A model generated the notes under the pieces. That model saw only the letters and a program-made list of their open reading frames with translations, made no database searches and was not told the DNA's origin. The translations under genes and the position numbers were made by a program. Shown one piece after another: positions 47,894 through 56,717 of a stretch of 64,000 nucleotides of DNA; position 1 is the stretch's first letter; each line of letters opens with the position of its first letter. Source of the stretch: Acidimicrobiia bacterium (lineage in GTDB: Bacteria > Actinomycetota > Acidimicrobiia > Acidimicrobiales > Poriferisodalaceae); assembly GCA_022820505.1 (NCBI GenBank), contig JAJEFK010000026.1, forward strand, positions 44,827-108,826, in the 5' to 3' direction.

Positions 47894-48475
47894 CTACCAG
47901 AGGCCGACGGTGGCGATGAAGCGAATCGGCGAGCGGTGCTCGGTCACGATGCGCACACGGCAGGCACTGCCCGACAGCGCCGCGCCGGAGGCGTCATCGG
48001 TCAGTTCCAGCCAGACACGGTGTGTGGCGGCAGGGTCCCGCAGCGCGGTGTCGAGCAGAAATTCGCTTCTTTGCGAGTCGCCGAGCATGACTTCCCGGAC
48101 GACTGCGCCCAAGGCGCCGTCGGTGCCAACCGGTGTTACACGCGCACCCATGCCGACCGTGACATCACTCGCTTGATGAGGGTTGAGGAGCGCGAGAACT
48201 GCCGGTTGCGAGTTCGCAGGCACAGCAACGTCTGCGCTTGACGCTTCACCGACGTTGTCACGCCCTACGAGCAGGCAGTCGGCTGAATGGCCCCGCTCAA
48301 TCGTCCCGAAGACCGTCCAAGCCAGCACGCCCAGCAGCGCCGCGGCGAGCAGCGCCAGGAACAGCCACTCGTGCGGTGCTGTGATGCGCAGCAGCCCGTC
48401 GACGGGTTCGGCCCGCCCACGGCGAGCGAGGGCTTCCTCGCGAAACAGATGTCTGCGTCGTGCCATCGGATTCAC
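47894..48475 (-). CDS. Compact HlyD-like / NHLM secretion adaptor
   Basis: RHLFREEALARRGRAEPVDGLLRITAPHEWLFLALLAAALLGVLAWTVFGTI; one TM near the N-terminus. Confidence 0.7.
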   Translation of the reverse strand: MNPMARRRHLFREEALARRGRAEPVDGLLRITAPHEWLFLALLAAALLGVLAWTVFGTIERGHSADCLLVGRDNVGEASSADVAVPANSQPAVLALLNPHQASDVTVGMGARVTPVGTDGALGAVVREVMLGDSQRSEFLLDTALRDPAATHRVWLELTDDASGAALSGSACRVRIVTEHRSPIRFIATVGLW

Positions 48476-48580
48476 ACACTAGAACGCACGCGTGCCGACG
48501 GACCCTTGCTGTGGCGCGGACACTTCCCGCGCTGGCCGATCGTGTGTATCCGAGGGGAATACGCCAGAGGAAACGTTGCC

Positions 48581-48748
48581 CTACTTGTTGGATCCCGAAT
48601 AGTTGTTCTGGGTCGTGTGAGTGCTGTAGGGGGATGACGAGCTGCTCGACCCAGACCCTTTGCCGCCGCTCACGTGCTGCAGCTCCTCAGAGGTGAGCTC
48701 GCGCTCGTCGATGTCTCCTTCAACGGGGGGGACCTTCGCATCAGACAT
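48581..48748 (-). CDS. Putative leader-containing precursor peptide 1
   Basis: MSDAKVPPVEGDIDERELTSEELQHVSGG|KGSGSSSSSSPYSTHTTQNNYSGSNK; GGAGG RBS; below the 60-aa ORF cutoff. Confidence 0.75.
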   Translation of the reverse strand: MSDAKVPPVEGDIDERELTSEELQHVSGGKGSGSSSSSSPYSTHTTQNNYSGSNK

Positions 48749-48880
48749 CCAGCAACCTCCAGAGGCCGACTCGGAACGGCCAGTATGTCACAGCAGCAGC
48801 CACGACGCGAAACTCGCCCAAGCAGCGCGGCATGTCTGCAGAAACCAAGGCCGACGCCGACACGCCCGGGGGTACGACTT

Positions 48881-49038
48881 CTAGATGTGATAGTAGGACG
48901 AGTGTGCGTTGTTATACGCAGTCGTCTTGTTGCCACCGCCGCTCACATCTTGGAGCTCTTCGGAAGTCAGCTCGCGCTCGTCGACATCCGCTTCAACGGG
49001 GGGGGGGGGGAGGCCTTCTCGACCTTCGCATCAGACAT
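48881..49038 (-). pseudogene. Putative precursor peptide 2, out of frame as assembled because of a G13 tract
   Basis: MSDAKVEKASPPP[frameshift]VEADVDERELTSEELQDVSGG|GNKTTAYNNAHSSYYHI; same RBS and upstream region as peptide 1. Confidence 0.65.
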
Positions 49039-49142
49039 TCAGCAACCTCCAGAGGCTAACTCGGGACGCCCAGTATGTCACAGCCATCGCAGCAGCCAAA
49101 ACACTGGATACGTCCGGCTGCTCATTCGAACAGAGCGGCGCT

Positions 49143-50198
49143 TCAGCGAGGATCAGGGTCGATGAGGTGGGCATTGCCCGCGCCCGGGCGGATCTCACCG
49201 ATCACCCAGGCCTCGTGACCCGCGCCGCGCGCAGTCGCAACCGCCGCGTCGGCCTCCGGCGGGGGCACTGCAACCACCATGCCGATGCCGAGGTTGAAGA
49301 CGCGTTCCATCTCTTCGGGCGCGATTGAGCCAGCATCCGCGATGCGGTCGAAGATCCTGGGCGCCGGCCAGGAGCCGCGCCGGAGCACGGCATCGACGCG
49401 GGGGCCGAGCATGCGGGCCACATTGGCAATCAGTCCCCCGCCCGTGATGTGCGCTGCACCCGCGGCACCGCATTCGTCGAAGAGCGCGAGCACCGCAGGG
49501 GCGTAGATGACCGACGGTCGCAGCATCTCGTCGCCCAAGGAGTGATCGGCACCGGGCCAGGCTGGCGAGCCGAGCACGGCCGGATCGGGCGTCTCACCGA
49601 GCAGGACACGGCGGGCCAGGCTGTAGCCGTTGCATCGAAGCCCACCCGACGCCAGTCCCACGAGCGTTGCATCGCCGGTGGTGATGGGGCCTCGCACCCG
49701 CGCGCGTTCGGCCACCCCCACGGCAAAACCGGCGATGTCATAGTCGCCGGGAGCGAGCGCATCGGGGTGCTCGGCCAACTCGCCTCCGACCAGCGCGCAG
49801 CCGGCGCTGCGGCAGCCTGCAGCCAGACCCGTCACGATCGCCTCGACGATGTCAGGGTCGAGGCAACCTGCAGTGATCTGATCGTGGAACAGCAGCGGCT
49901 GGGCACCGAGCGTGACGATGTCGTCGACACACATGGCCACCACATCGATCCCGATCGTGTCCCACCGGCCAAGCGCCGCGGCAATGAGGGGCTTCGTGCC
50001 CGCGCCGTCATTCGCGCTCACCAGCACTGGGTCGGTGAAGCCCTCCGGCAGCGCCGTGACCGCCCCGAACGCTCCGATGTCGCTCAGCACCTCAGGCCGG
50101 TACGTGCTGCGGGCGTGGGGCACCAGGCGCCGCACTGCTTCATCGCCCGCGTCGATGCTCACTCCCGCCGCTTCATAGGTCAACGGTTCGGGAGTCAC
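49143..50198 (-). CDS. purM: Phosphoribosylformylglycinamidine cyclo-ligase
   Basis: LTYEAAGVSIDAGDEAV...DGAGTKPLIA...DIGIDVVAMCVDDI-type motif; HITGGGL. Confidence 0.96.
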   Translation of the reverse strand: MTPEPLTYEAAGVSIDAGDEAVRRLVPHARSTYRPEVLSDIGAFGAVTALPEGFTDPVLVSANDGAGTKPLIAAALGRWDTIGIDVVAMCVDDIVTLGAQPLLFHDQITAGCLDPDIVEAIVTGLAAGCRSAGCALVGGELAEHPDALAPGDYDIAGFAVGVAERARVRGPITTGDATLVGLASGGLRCNGYSLARRVLLGETPDPAVLGSPAWPGADHSLGDEMLRPSVIYAPAVLALFDECGAAGAAHITGGGLIANVARMLGPRVDAVLRRGSWPAPRIFDRIADAGSIAPEEMERVFNLGIGMVVAVPPPEADAAVATARGAGHEAWVIGEIRPGAGNAHLIDPDPR

Positions 50199-51898
50199 CC
50201 TCCCACGGGCTCGGCGACAGCGGCAGGCTGCACGCTGCCCGTCGCGATCATCGACCGATTCGGCTCGTCGGCAGCGCTGCCGAAGACTTCGGCCCGTGCT
50301 CCCGCTCCGATCTCCACCGGATACTCACCGGTCAGGCATGCGTGGCAGAAACCGCCGCCAGGCACGCCAGTGGCTTCGACGAGCTGATCGAGGCTCAGGT
50401 AGGCCAGCGAGTCGACACCCAAGTATGCCTCGATCTCGGCCAGGTCGCGATTCGCGGCCAGCAGCTCGTCGGAGGTGCCGGTGTCCATGCCGTAGAAGCA
50501 CGGCCAGCGGTACGGGGCCGAGGAGATGCGCAGGTGCACCTCAGCAGCGCCGGCGCCGCGCAGCATGTCCACAATCGACCGGGTGGTGGTGCCACGCACG
50601 ATCGAATCGTCGACCACCACGAGCCGGCGGCCGTCGATGTTGGGGCTGATGGGATTCAGCTTGGTCCGCACGCCGAGGGATCGGACGTGCTGGCTGGGAG
50701 CGATGAACGTGCGACCGATATAGCGGTTCTTGACCAGGCCGTCGCCGTAGGCAATGCCGCTGGCGCGTGCGTAGCCCTGTGCTGCGGGAATGCCCGATTC
50801 GGGAACGGGCATCACCAGGTCGGCATCGACCGGTGCATTGGTGGCCAGATGCGCGCCCATGCGCTGGCGGGCAGCGTGCACGTTCTGGCCGGCCAGCGCG
50901 GTGTCCGGGCGCGAGAAGTACACGAACTCGAAGATGCACAGATGCGGCGGCGCCCCGTGACCGGTTGCCGGCCTGGCCGCGAACGGCCACAGTGAGCGGC
51001 ATCCGGCTGCGTCGATGATGATCATCTCGCCCGGCTGGATCTCGCGCTCGAACGTCGCGCCCACCACCTCCAGCGCAGGGTTCTCCGACGCCAGCACCCA
51101 GCCGCCGCTGGACTGGCTGACGCTGGGCTGATCGACACTGGGCTGATGGCCGCCGGGCTGATCGATGCCGGACAGGCCAGTGCTGGGTTGGCTGCGCTTG
51201 GGCCCCTCGGCTGCGTGCTCGTCGGCATCGAGTCGACCCAGGCACAGCGGCCAGATGCCGTGCGGATCGCGAACGCCGATCAGGCGGTCGCGGTCGGCGA
51301 CCACGAACGTGAAACCGCCGCGCAGGCTGGGCAGAACCTCGAGCAGCGCCTCGGTGACCGCTTCGCGTGGACGGGTGCGGGTGATCTGCGGCGTGGCGGT
51401 GATGCGCTGAGCGACCAGTTCGGCGACCAAGTCGCTGTCGCTGGTGACAGTGCCGTCGAGCATGCCCGAGGCCGCCGCGAGCTCGGCCGTGTTGGTGAGG
51501 TTCCCGTTGTGCCCGAGTGCGAATTCGGTGCCGTCGAGCCCCCGGTAGAACGGCTGCGCCCCACGCCAAGAGCTCGATCCCGTGGTGGAGTATCTGGTGT
51601 GCCCGATGGCCAGATCACCTTCGAGCCCTGCGAGCACGCGGTCGTCGAATGCGCTGGCCACCAAGCCCATGTCCTTCACGACCGTGATGTGAGTGCCGTC
51701 GGACACTGCGATGCCGGCTGATTCCTGACCGCGGTGCTGCAGGGCATACAGCCCCAGGTAGCTCAGGTGAGCGACGGGGCCGCCCGGCTGATACACGCCG
51801 AAGACGCCGCAGGCCTCGCGCGGCTTGACCAGATCCACGCCCGCCTCCGGCACGCTCGCCCCGGCGAGGTGCGCTCCCCTCTCCGGCGTGACGCTCAT
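50195..51898 (-). CDS. purF: Amidophosphoribosyltransferase
   Basis: [56 protein letters not shown]. Confidence 0.96.
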   Translation of the reverse strand: MSVTPERGAHLAGASVPEAGVDLVKPREACGVFGVYQPGGPVAHLSYLGLYALQHRGQESAGIAVSDGTHITVVKDMGLVASAFDDRVLAGLEGDLAIGHTRYSTTGSSSWRGAQPFYRGLDGTEFALGHNGNLTNTAELAAASGMLDGTVTSDSDLVAELVAQRITATPQITRTRPREAVTEALLEVLPSLRGGFTFVVADRDRLIGVRDPHGIWPLCLGRLDADEHAAEGPKRSQPSTGLSGIDQPGGHQPSVDQPSVSQSSGGWVLASENPALEVVGATFEREIQPGEMIIIDAAGCRSLWPFAARPATGHGAPPHLCIFEFVYFSRPDTALAGQNVHAARQRMGAHLATNAPVDADLVMPVPESGIPAAQGYARASGIAYGDGLVKNRYIGRTFIAPSQHVRSLGVRTKLNPISPNIDGRRLVVVDDSIVRGTTTRSIVDMLRGAGAAEVHLRISSAPYRWPCFYGMDTGTSDELLAANRDLAEIEAYLGVDSLAYLSLDQLVEATGVPGGGFCHACLTGEYPVEIGAGARAEVFGSAADEPNRSMIATGSVQPAAVAEPVGG

Positions 51899-54258
51899 GC
51901 CGCCGCCCCTTCGACGGGTTGCGAGAACACCTCGGGCAACGCACCGCTCCACCGGGCACGTGTGTCGTCGAGCGCGAGGTCGATGTCGAGACTGGGTTCG
52001 GCGATACGGCCGATCTGCACTCTCGACCCGCCGAACGACCCCAGCGGGCGGCAGGCAACGGCCGCTGCTGCGGCTGCGCTCGCCAGGCGCTCGACGTTGC
52101 CCGGCTCGACAGCTACCAGGACGCGGCCCGGCGGCTCGGCGAAGAGCGCTCGTGCCGCCGGCGCCGGGCTTCCCAGCGACGGCACTCTCGCATGCACGCC
52201 CGCACCGCCGTGACAGCACATCTCCGCGATGGCCACGGCGATGCCGCCGTCGGAGACATCGTGCGCGCACTGCACGAGGCCATCCCGCACGGCTGCAGCC
52301 ACGAATCGGGCGGTTGCGACGCTGCCTGCCAGATCGAGCTCGGGCAGCGCTCCGTCACGGCAGCCACGACGTTCCCAAGCCCAGCGGCTGCCGCCCAGCG
52401 CCACTTGGCGAGCCGGTCCGTCAGCCACGCTCGCTGTTTGCTCGGCGGCCGCATCGAGTGCAGCATCGACGTCGTGCGCGGCCGGGCCGGGCGGGGCCAG
52501 CAGCATGAGCGCTGTACCCGGCGGCAGCTCGTCAGCGACCGGTCGGCGCGCGAGGTCGGGATGCACGCCGAGCAGGCACACCACCGGTGTCGGGCTGATA
52601 TTGGTTCCGTTCGTCTCGTTGTAGAGGCTGACGTTGCCGCCGACGACGGGCACGCCGAGTGCGTCACAGGCTTCAGCCATGCCGTCGATGGCCTCGGAAA
52701 GCTGCCACATGACCTCGGGATGGGTCGGATTGCCGAAGTTGAGGCAGTTGACGAGTGCGAGGGGGTCGGCGCCTACACAGGCGAGGTTCAGCGCCGCCTC
52801 GATCACCACCATGGCGGTGCCACCGCGAGGATCGGCATCGCACCAGCGGTGATTGCCGTCCACCGACACGGCGAGGCCGCGACCGGTAGGAGTGCCGTCG
52901 CGGGGATCTCGCAATCGCAGCAGCGTGGCGTCGCGGCCCGGGCCGACAACCGTGTTCAAGAACAGTTGGTGGTCGTACTGGCGGTACACCCAGCTCGGGT
53001 CGGCGAGCATCGCCAGCAGATCGGCAGCACAGCCGCTGGAGCTGCCCGCGGCGGGATCGGCCGCCGGGTCGACGCTGCGCCGGAGGGCCAGATCCGCCGG
53101 CGGCCGCATCGGCCGGTCGTACGACGGCGCATCGTCGTGCAGCGTGCTCGCAGGCACTTCGGCCAGCAACGCGCCGTCCACCCCATCGCGCACGCGCAGC
53201 ATGCCGTCGCCGGTCACGCGCCCGACCACCGTCGAACTCACCTCCCAGCGTGAACAGATCTCGAGCACCCGATCGACGTTGGCTGACGAGACAATCGCCA
53301 GCATGCGCTCCTGAGACTCCGATGTCATGATCTCGAACGGTTCCATGCCGTGCTGGCGCAGCGGCACGACGCTGACATCCACCTCCATGCCGGTGCCGCC
53401 ACGCGAGGCCGTCTCGCTTGCAGCGCACGTCAAACCGGCGCCGCCGAGATCCTGGATGCCGCTGACGAGCCCTGCCTCCAGCAGTTCCAGGCATGCCTCG
53501 ATGAGACGCTTTTCCTCGAAGGGATCGCCGACCTGAACGCTCGGGCGCTTCGTGGCATCGTCGTCGGCCTCGTCGAATCCCGCCGACGCCAGCACGCTGA
53601 CGCCGCCGATGCCGTCGCGGCCGGTGCTCGCGCCCATGAGCACGGCCGCGCTGCCCACCTCGGTGGCGCGGCCGAGCACCAGACGCTCGGTCGGCATGAT
53701 CCCGAGCGCGGCAACATTCACCAGCGGGTTGTCTCGGTACGTCTCGCACGACACGAATTCGCCGGCAACAGTCGGAACGCCGACGCTGTTGCCATACCCC
53801 GAGATGCCGCTGACGATGCCCTCGGCAATCCAGTTGCTGCGCGGCTCGTCCAGCGGCCCCACGCGCAGCGGATCGGCGAGCGCAATGGGCCGCGCGCCCA
53901 TGGTGAAGATGTCTCGCAGGATGCCGCCGACTCCGGTTGCCGCACCTTGATATGGCTCGATGGCCGAGGGATGGTTGTGGCTCTCGATGCGCACGGCAAC
54001 GGCAATACCGTCGCCGACGTCGACAACACCGGCGTTCTCACCTGGTCCGACGAGCACACACGGGGCCTCAGTGGGCAAACGAGCGAGATGACGGCGCGAC
54101 GACTTGTACGAGCAATGCTCGGACCACATCACCGCATACATCGCGAGTTCGAGATGATTCGGTTCACGCTCCAAGAGCTTGCAAATGCGGCCGTATTCGT
54201 CATCGGTCAGGCCAAGTGCCGCATGAATGCTGGTTGTATCGGAAACTATTGCAGTCAC
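51895..54258 (-). CDS. purL: Phosphoribosylformylglycinamidine synthase II
   Basis: [53 protein letters not shown]. Confidence 0.97.
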   Translation of the reverse strand: MTAIVSDTTSIHAALGLTDDEYGRICKLLEREPNHLELAMYAVMWSEHCSYKSSRRHLARLPTEAPCVLVGPGENAGVVDVGDGIAVAVRIESHNHPSAIEPYQGAATGVGGILRDIFTMGARPIALADPLRVGPLDEPRSNWIAEGIVSGISGYGNSVGVPTVAGEFVSCETYRDNPLVNVAALGIMPTERLVLGRATEVGSAAVLMGASTGRDGIGGVSVLASAGFDEADDDATKRPSVQVGDPFEEKRLIEACLELLEAGLVSGIQDLGGAGLTCAASETASRGGTGMEVDVSVVPLRQHGMEPFEIMTSESQERMLAIVSSANVDRVLEICSRWEVSSTVVGRVTGDGMLRVRDGVDGALLAEVPASTLHDDAPSYDRPMRPPADLALRRSVDPAADPAAGSSSGCAADLLAMLADPSWVYRQYDHQLFLNTVVGPGRDATLLRLRDPRDGTPTGRGLAVSVDGNHRWCDADPRGGTAMVVIEAALNLACVGADPLALVNCLNFGNPTHPEVMWQLSEAIDGMAEACDALGVPVVGGNVSLYNETNGTNISPTPVVCLLGVHPDLARRPVADELPPGTALMLLAPPGPAAHDVDAALDAAAEQTASVADGPARQVALGGSRWAWERRGCRDGALPELDLAGSVATARFVAAAVRDGLVQCAHDVSDGGIAVAIAEMCCHGGAGVHARVPSLGSPAPAARALFAEPPGRVLVAVEPGNVERLASAAAAAAVACRPLGSFGGSRVQIGRIAEPSLDIDLALDDTRARWSGALPEVFSQPVEGAAA

Positions 54259-54308
54259 ATCAACCCGAGTTCATTGGATACTGGAAAACGTCGTGCTATA
54301 CAGACGTC

Positions 54309-54710
54309 ATGAGCGAACGAACCATGTCCGACGAACACAAAGCGGCTATTGCCGCGGGTCGCATCGAGGCCGCAGCAGTGCGGGACTATCTTGAGGCCCT
54401 CGAAACTCACCGGCCACGTCCCGGTCGCAAGCAGAGTGCGGAGTCGCTGAACGCCAAGAAAGACGCAATCGATGCCCAGATTGCCGAGGCAAAGCCCATC
54501 AAGCGCTTGCTCCTGATGCAAGAGCGCCGAGATGTCGAGGCGGCCATCGAAGCGCTGCAGGTCGAGCCCGATATGGCTTCTGTCGAAGAGGGCTTTGTCA
54601 CTCACGCTGCCAACTACGGGCAGCGCAAGGGAATTCAGTACGCCACATGGCGAGAATTCGGCGTTCCTGCCGACATGCTGGCCCGTGCGGGCATCACACG
54701 GGGCGGCTGA
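54309..54710 (+). CDS. Conserved hypothetical protein between purL and purQ
   Basis: MSERTMSDEHKAAIAAGRIEAAAVRDYLEALETHRPRPGRKQSAESLNAKKDAI...LLLMQERRDVEAAIEAL. Confidence 0.75.
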   Translation: MSERTMSDEHKAAIAAGRIEAAAVRDYLEALETHRPRPGRKQSAESLNAKKDAIDAQIAEAKPIKRLLLMQERRDVEAAIEALQVEPDMASVEEGFVTHAANYGQRKGIQYATWREFGVPADMLARAGITRGG

Positions 54711-54770
54711 CACTTCAGATTCTCCGGTTCTCGGCGAGCGAAACGAGAGCCATCGCAGACAGACGCCTCT

Positions 54771-55493
54771 TCATGCGGCGCGGTGACCGGCGGCCTGGCG
54801 GCTGCTCGCTGCCGCATACAGCAACGCTTTGAGCAACTTGCGTCCGTCGGTAGAGCCCAACAGCTCCGATGTCGCCCGTTCCGGATGGGGCATCAAACCC
54901 ACCACATTGCCGGTTTCGTTGCAAATGCCAGCGATGTCGTCCACTGAACCATTGGGGTTGCCGACATAGCGCATCACCACTTGGCCGTTCTCGCGCAAAC
55001 GTCGCAATGTCGCACCATCGCACACATAGTTCCCCTCAAAGTGATTGATGGGAATGCTCAGTTCATCCGACGGCGACAGCCCATGTCCCAATACATGATT
55101 CACCGACGCCATCATCAGTTTTTGCGGCTGGCACAGGAACGAAAGCCCGGCATTGGGTCGCAATGCTCCTGGCAGCAGACCTGCCTCGGTCAGTACTTGG
55201 AATCCGTTGCAGATGCCGACCACGGGACCGCCGCCAGCCGCGAATGACGCCACTGCGTCCATGACCGGCGAGAAACGTGCGATTGCGCCGGTACGCAGGT
55301 AGTCACCGTGCGCGAATCCACCCGGAATGACGACGGCATCAACACCGCCCAGCGAGATTTCGTCACTGCGCAGCAGCGCCGTTCGCGCCCCGAGATCTGC
55401 CAGCGCATCGAGCGTGTCGAGATCGCAGTTCGTGCCGGGGAACTGGACGACGCCGACCGTCACACTCATTGGCACACTCATTGGCACACTCAC
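54771..55493 (-). CDS. purQ: Phosphoribosylformylglycinamidine synthase I (true start likely among repeated ATG/GTG codons)
   Basis: GVVQFPGTNCDLDTLDAL; VVIPGGFAHGDYLRTGAIA; VVGICNGFQVLTEAGLLPGAL; MPHPER. Confidence 0.96.
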   Translation of the reverse strand: MSVPMSVPMSVTVGVVQFPGTNCDLDTLDALADLGARTALLRSDEISLGGVDAVVIPGGFAHGDYLRTGAIARFSPVMDAVASFAAGGGPVVGICNGFQVLTEAGLLPGALRPNAGLSFLCQPQKLMMASVNHVLGHGLSPSDELSIPINHFEGNYVCDGATLRRLRENGQVVMRYVGNPNGSVDDIAGICNETGNVVGLMPHPERATSELLGSTDGRKLLKALLYAAASSRQAAGHRAA

Positions 55494-55500
55494 CGGGCGC

Positions 55501-55773
55501 TCACGTGCTGTGATCCTGCGCCACGGCGCGCAGCTCGATGCGGGCGTCCTCGATCACCGGGTTTGCCAGCAGGCGGTCGCACATCTGCTCCGTCACCGAA
55601 CGGGCCTCGGAAGCATCTGCGGCGGTGACCTCCATGCGGATGGCTTTGCCGACCCTCACGCCGCTCACGCCCCCGAATCCGAGCGCTGCGAGGGCTCGCT
55701 CGATCGTGGTGCCGGCTGGATCGGCAATCTCGGCTCGTGGCGAGACTTCCACCAGCACATCCCAGCGGTTCAT
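55501..55773 (-). CDS. purS: Phosphoribosylformylglycinamidine synthase subunit PurS
   Basis: VLVEVSPRAEIADPAGTTIERALAALGFGGVSGVRVGK...MCDRLLANPVIED. Confidence 0.92.
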   Translation of the reverse strand: MNRWDVLVEVSPRAEIADPAGTTIERALAALGFGGVSGVRVGKAIRMEVTAADASEARSVTEQMCDRLLANPVIEDARIELRAVAQDHST

Positions 55774-56705
55774 GAAGCGGTGGCTCCCGCCGGCACGCCG
55801 GGGTGCGCCAGCCAGTCGTCGAACGACTCGCCGGTCAGCGTCTCGTACGCCTCGATGTAGCGAGCACGGGTGGCGGCAACCACCTCATCGGTGAGCGGCG
55901 GCGGGGGTGGCTCCTTGTTCCAGCCGGTGGCTTCGGTGGCGTCGCGCACCGGCTGCTTGTCGAGCGACGGCGGCGATGCGCCGGGCTGCCAGTGATCCTT
56001 GGGCCAGAAGCGTGACGAGTCGGGAGTGAGCCACTCGTCGGCGACGACCAGGGCGCCGTCCACATAGCCCAGCTCGAACTTGGTGTCCGCGATGATGATC
56101 CCTCGCTCGGACGCATGAGCGGCCGCCGTGCTGTAGGCATCGACGCACACTTGGCGGGCGGCAGTGGCCGCGTCGTCGCCGACCAGCTCTGCGGCGGCGT
56201 CAAACGAGATGTTCACGTCGTGCCCATCGGTTGCCTTGGTGGACGGCGTGAAGACCGGCTCGGGGAGCTGCTGCGACTCGAGCAAGCCGGCCGGCAGCGG
56301 CTCGTCGTGCATGGTGCCGCGCTCGCGGTATTCCTTCCATGCCGAACCGGTGATGTATCCGCGCACGATGCACTCGATCGGCAGCATCTCGGCCCGGCGA
56401 ACGAGGAGGGCTCGGCCGGCCCATTCGGATCGTTGTGCCGCAGCCGGGAAGTCAGCGGGGTCGGCTGAGACCACATGGGTCGGTGCGATGTCGCCGAGCC
56501 ACGTCGACCACCAGGCCGTCATGGCCGTCAGCACCCGGCCCTTGTCGGGCACCGGCTCGTCGAACACGACGTCGAAGGCCGAGATGCGGTCGCTGGCGAC
56601 CATCAACAGATGCCTGTCGTCGACGCGGTACATCTCGCGTACCTTCCCCCGGTGGACTAGCTCGAGCTCGCTCACGTTGCCTCTCTTGTCATCGTTGATC
56701 GTCAC
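55770..56705 (-). CDS. purC: SAICAR synthase
   Basis: HRGKVREMYRVDDRHLLMVASDRISAFDVV; CIVRGYITGSAWKEY; IADTKFELGY; DEWLTPDSSRFW. Confidence 0.97.
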   Translation of the reverse strand: MTINDDKRGNVSELELVHRGKVREMYRVDDRHLLMVASDRISAFDVVFDEPVPDKGRVLTAMTAWWSTWLGDIAPTHVVSADPADFPAAAQRSEWAGRALLVRRAEMLPIECIVRGYITGSAWKEYRERGTMHDEPLPAGLLESQQLPEPVFTPSTKATDGHDVNISFDAAAELVGDDAATAARQVCVDAYSTAAAHASERGIIIADTKFELGYVDGALVVADEWLTPDSSRFWPKDHWQPGASPPSLDKQPVRDATEATGWNKEPPPPPLTDEVVAATRARYIEAYETLTGESFDDWLAHPGVPAGATAS

Positions 56706-56717
56706 CCGCTGCTCGGC

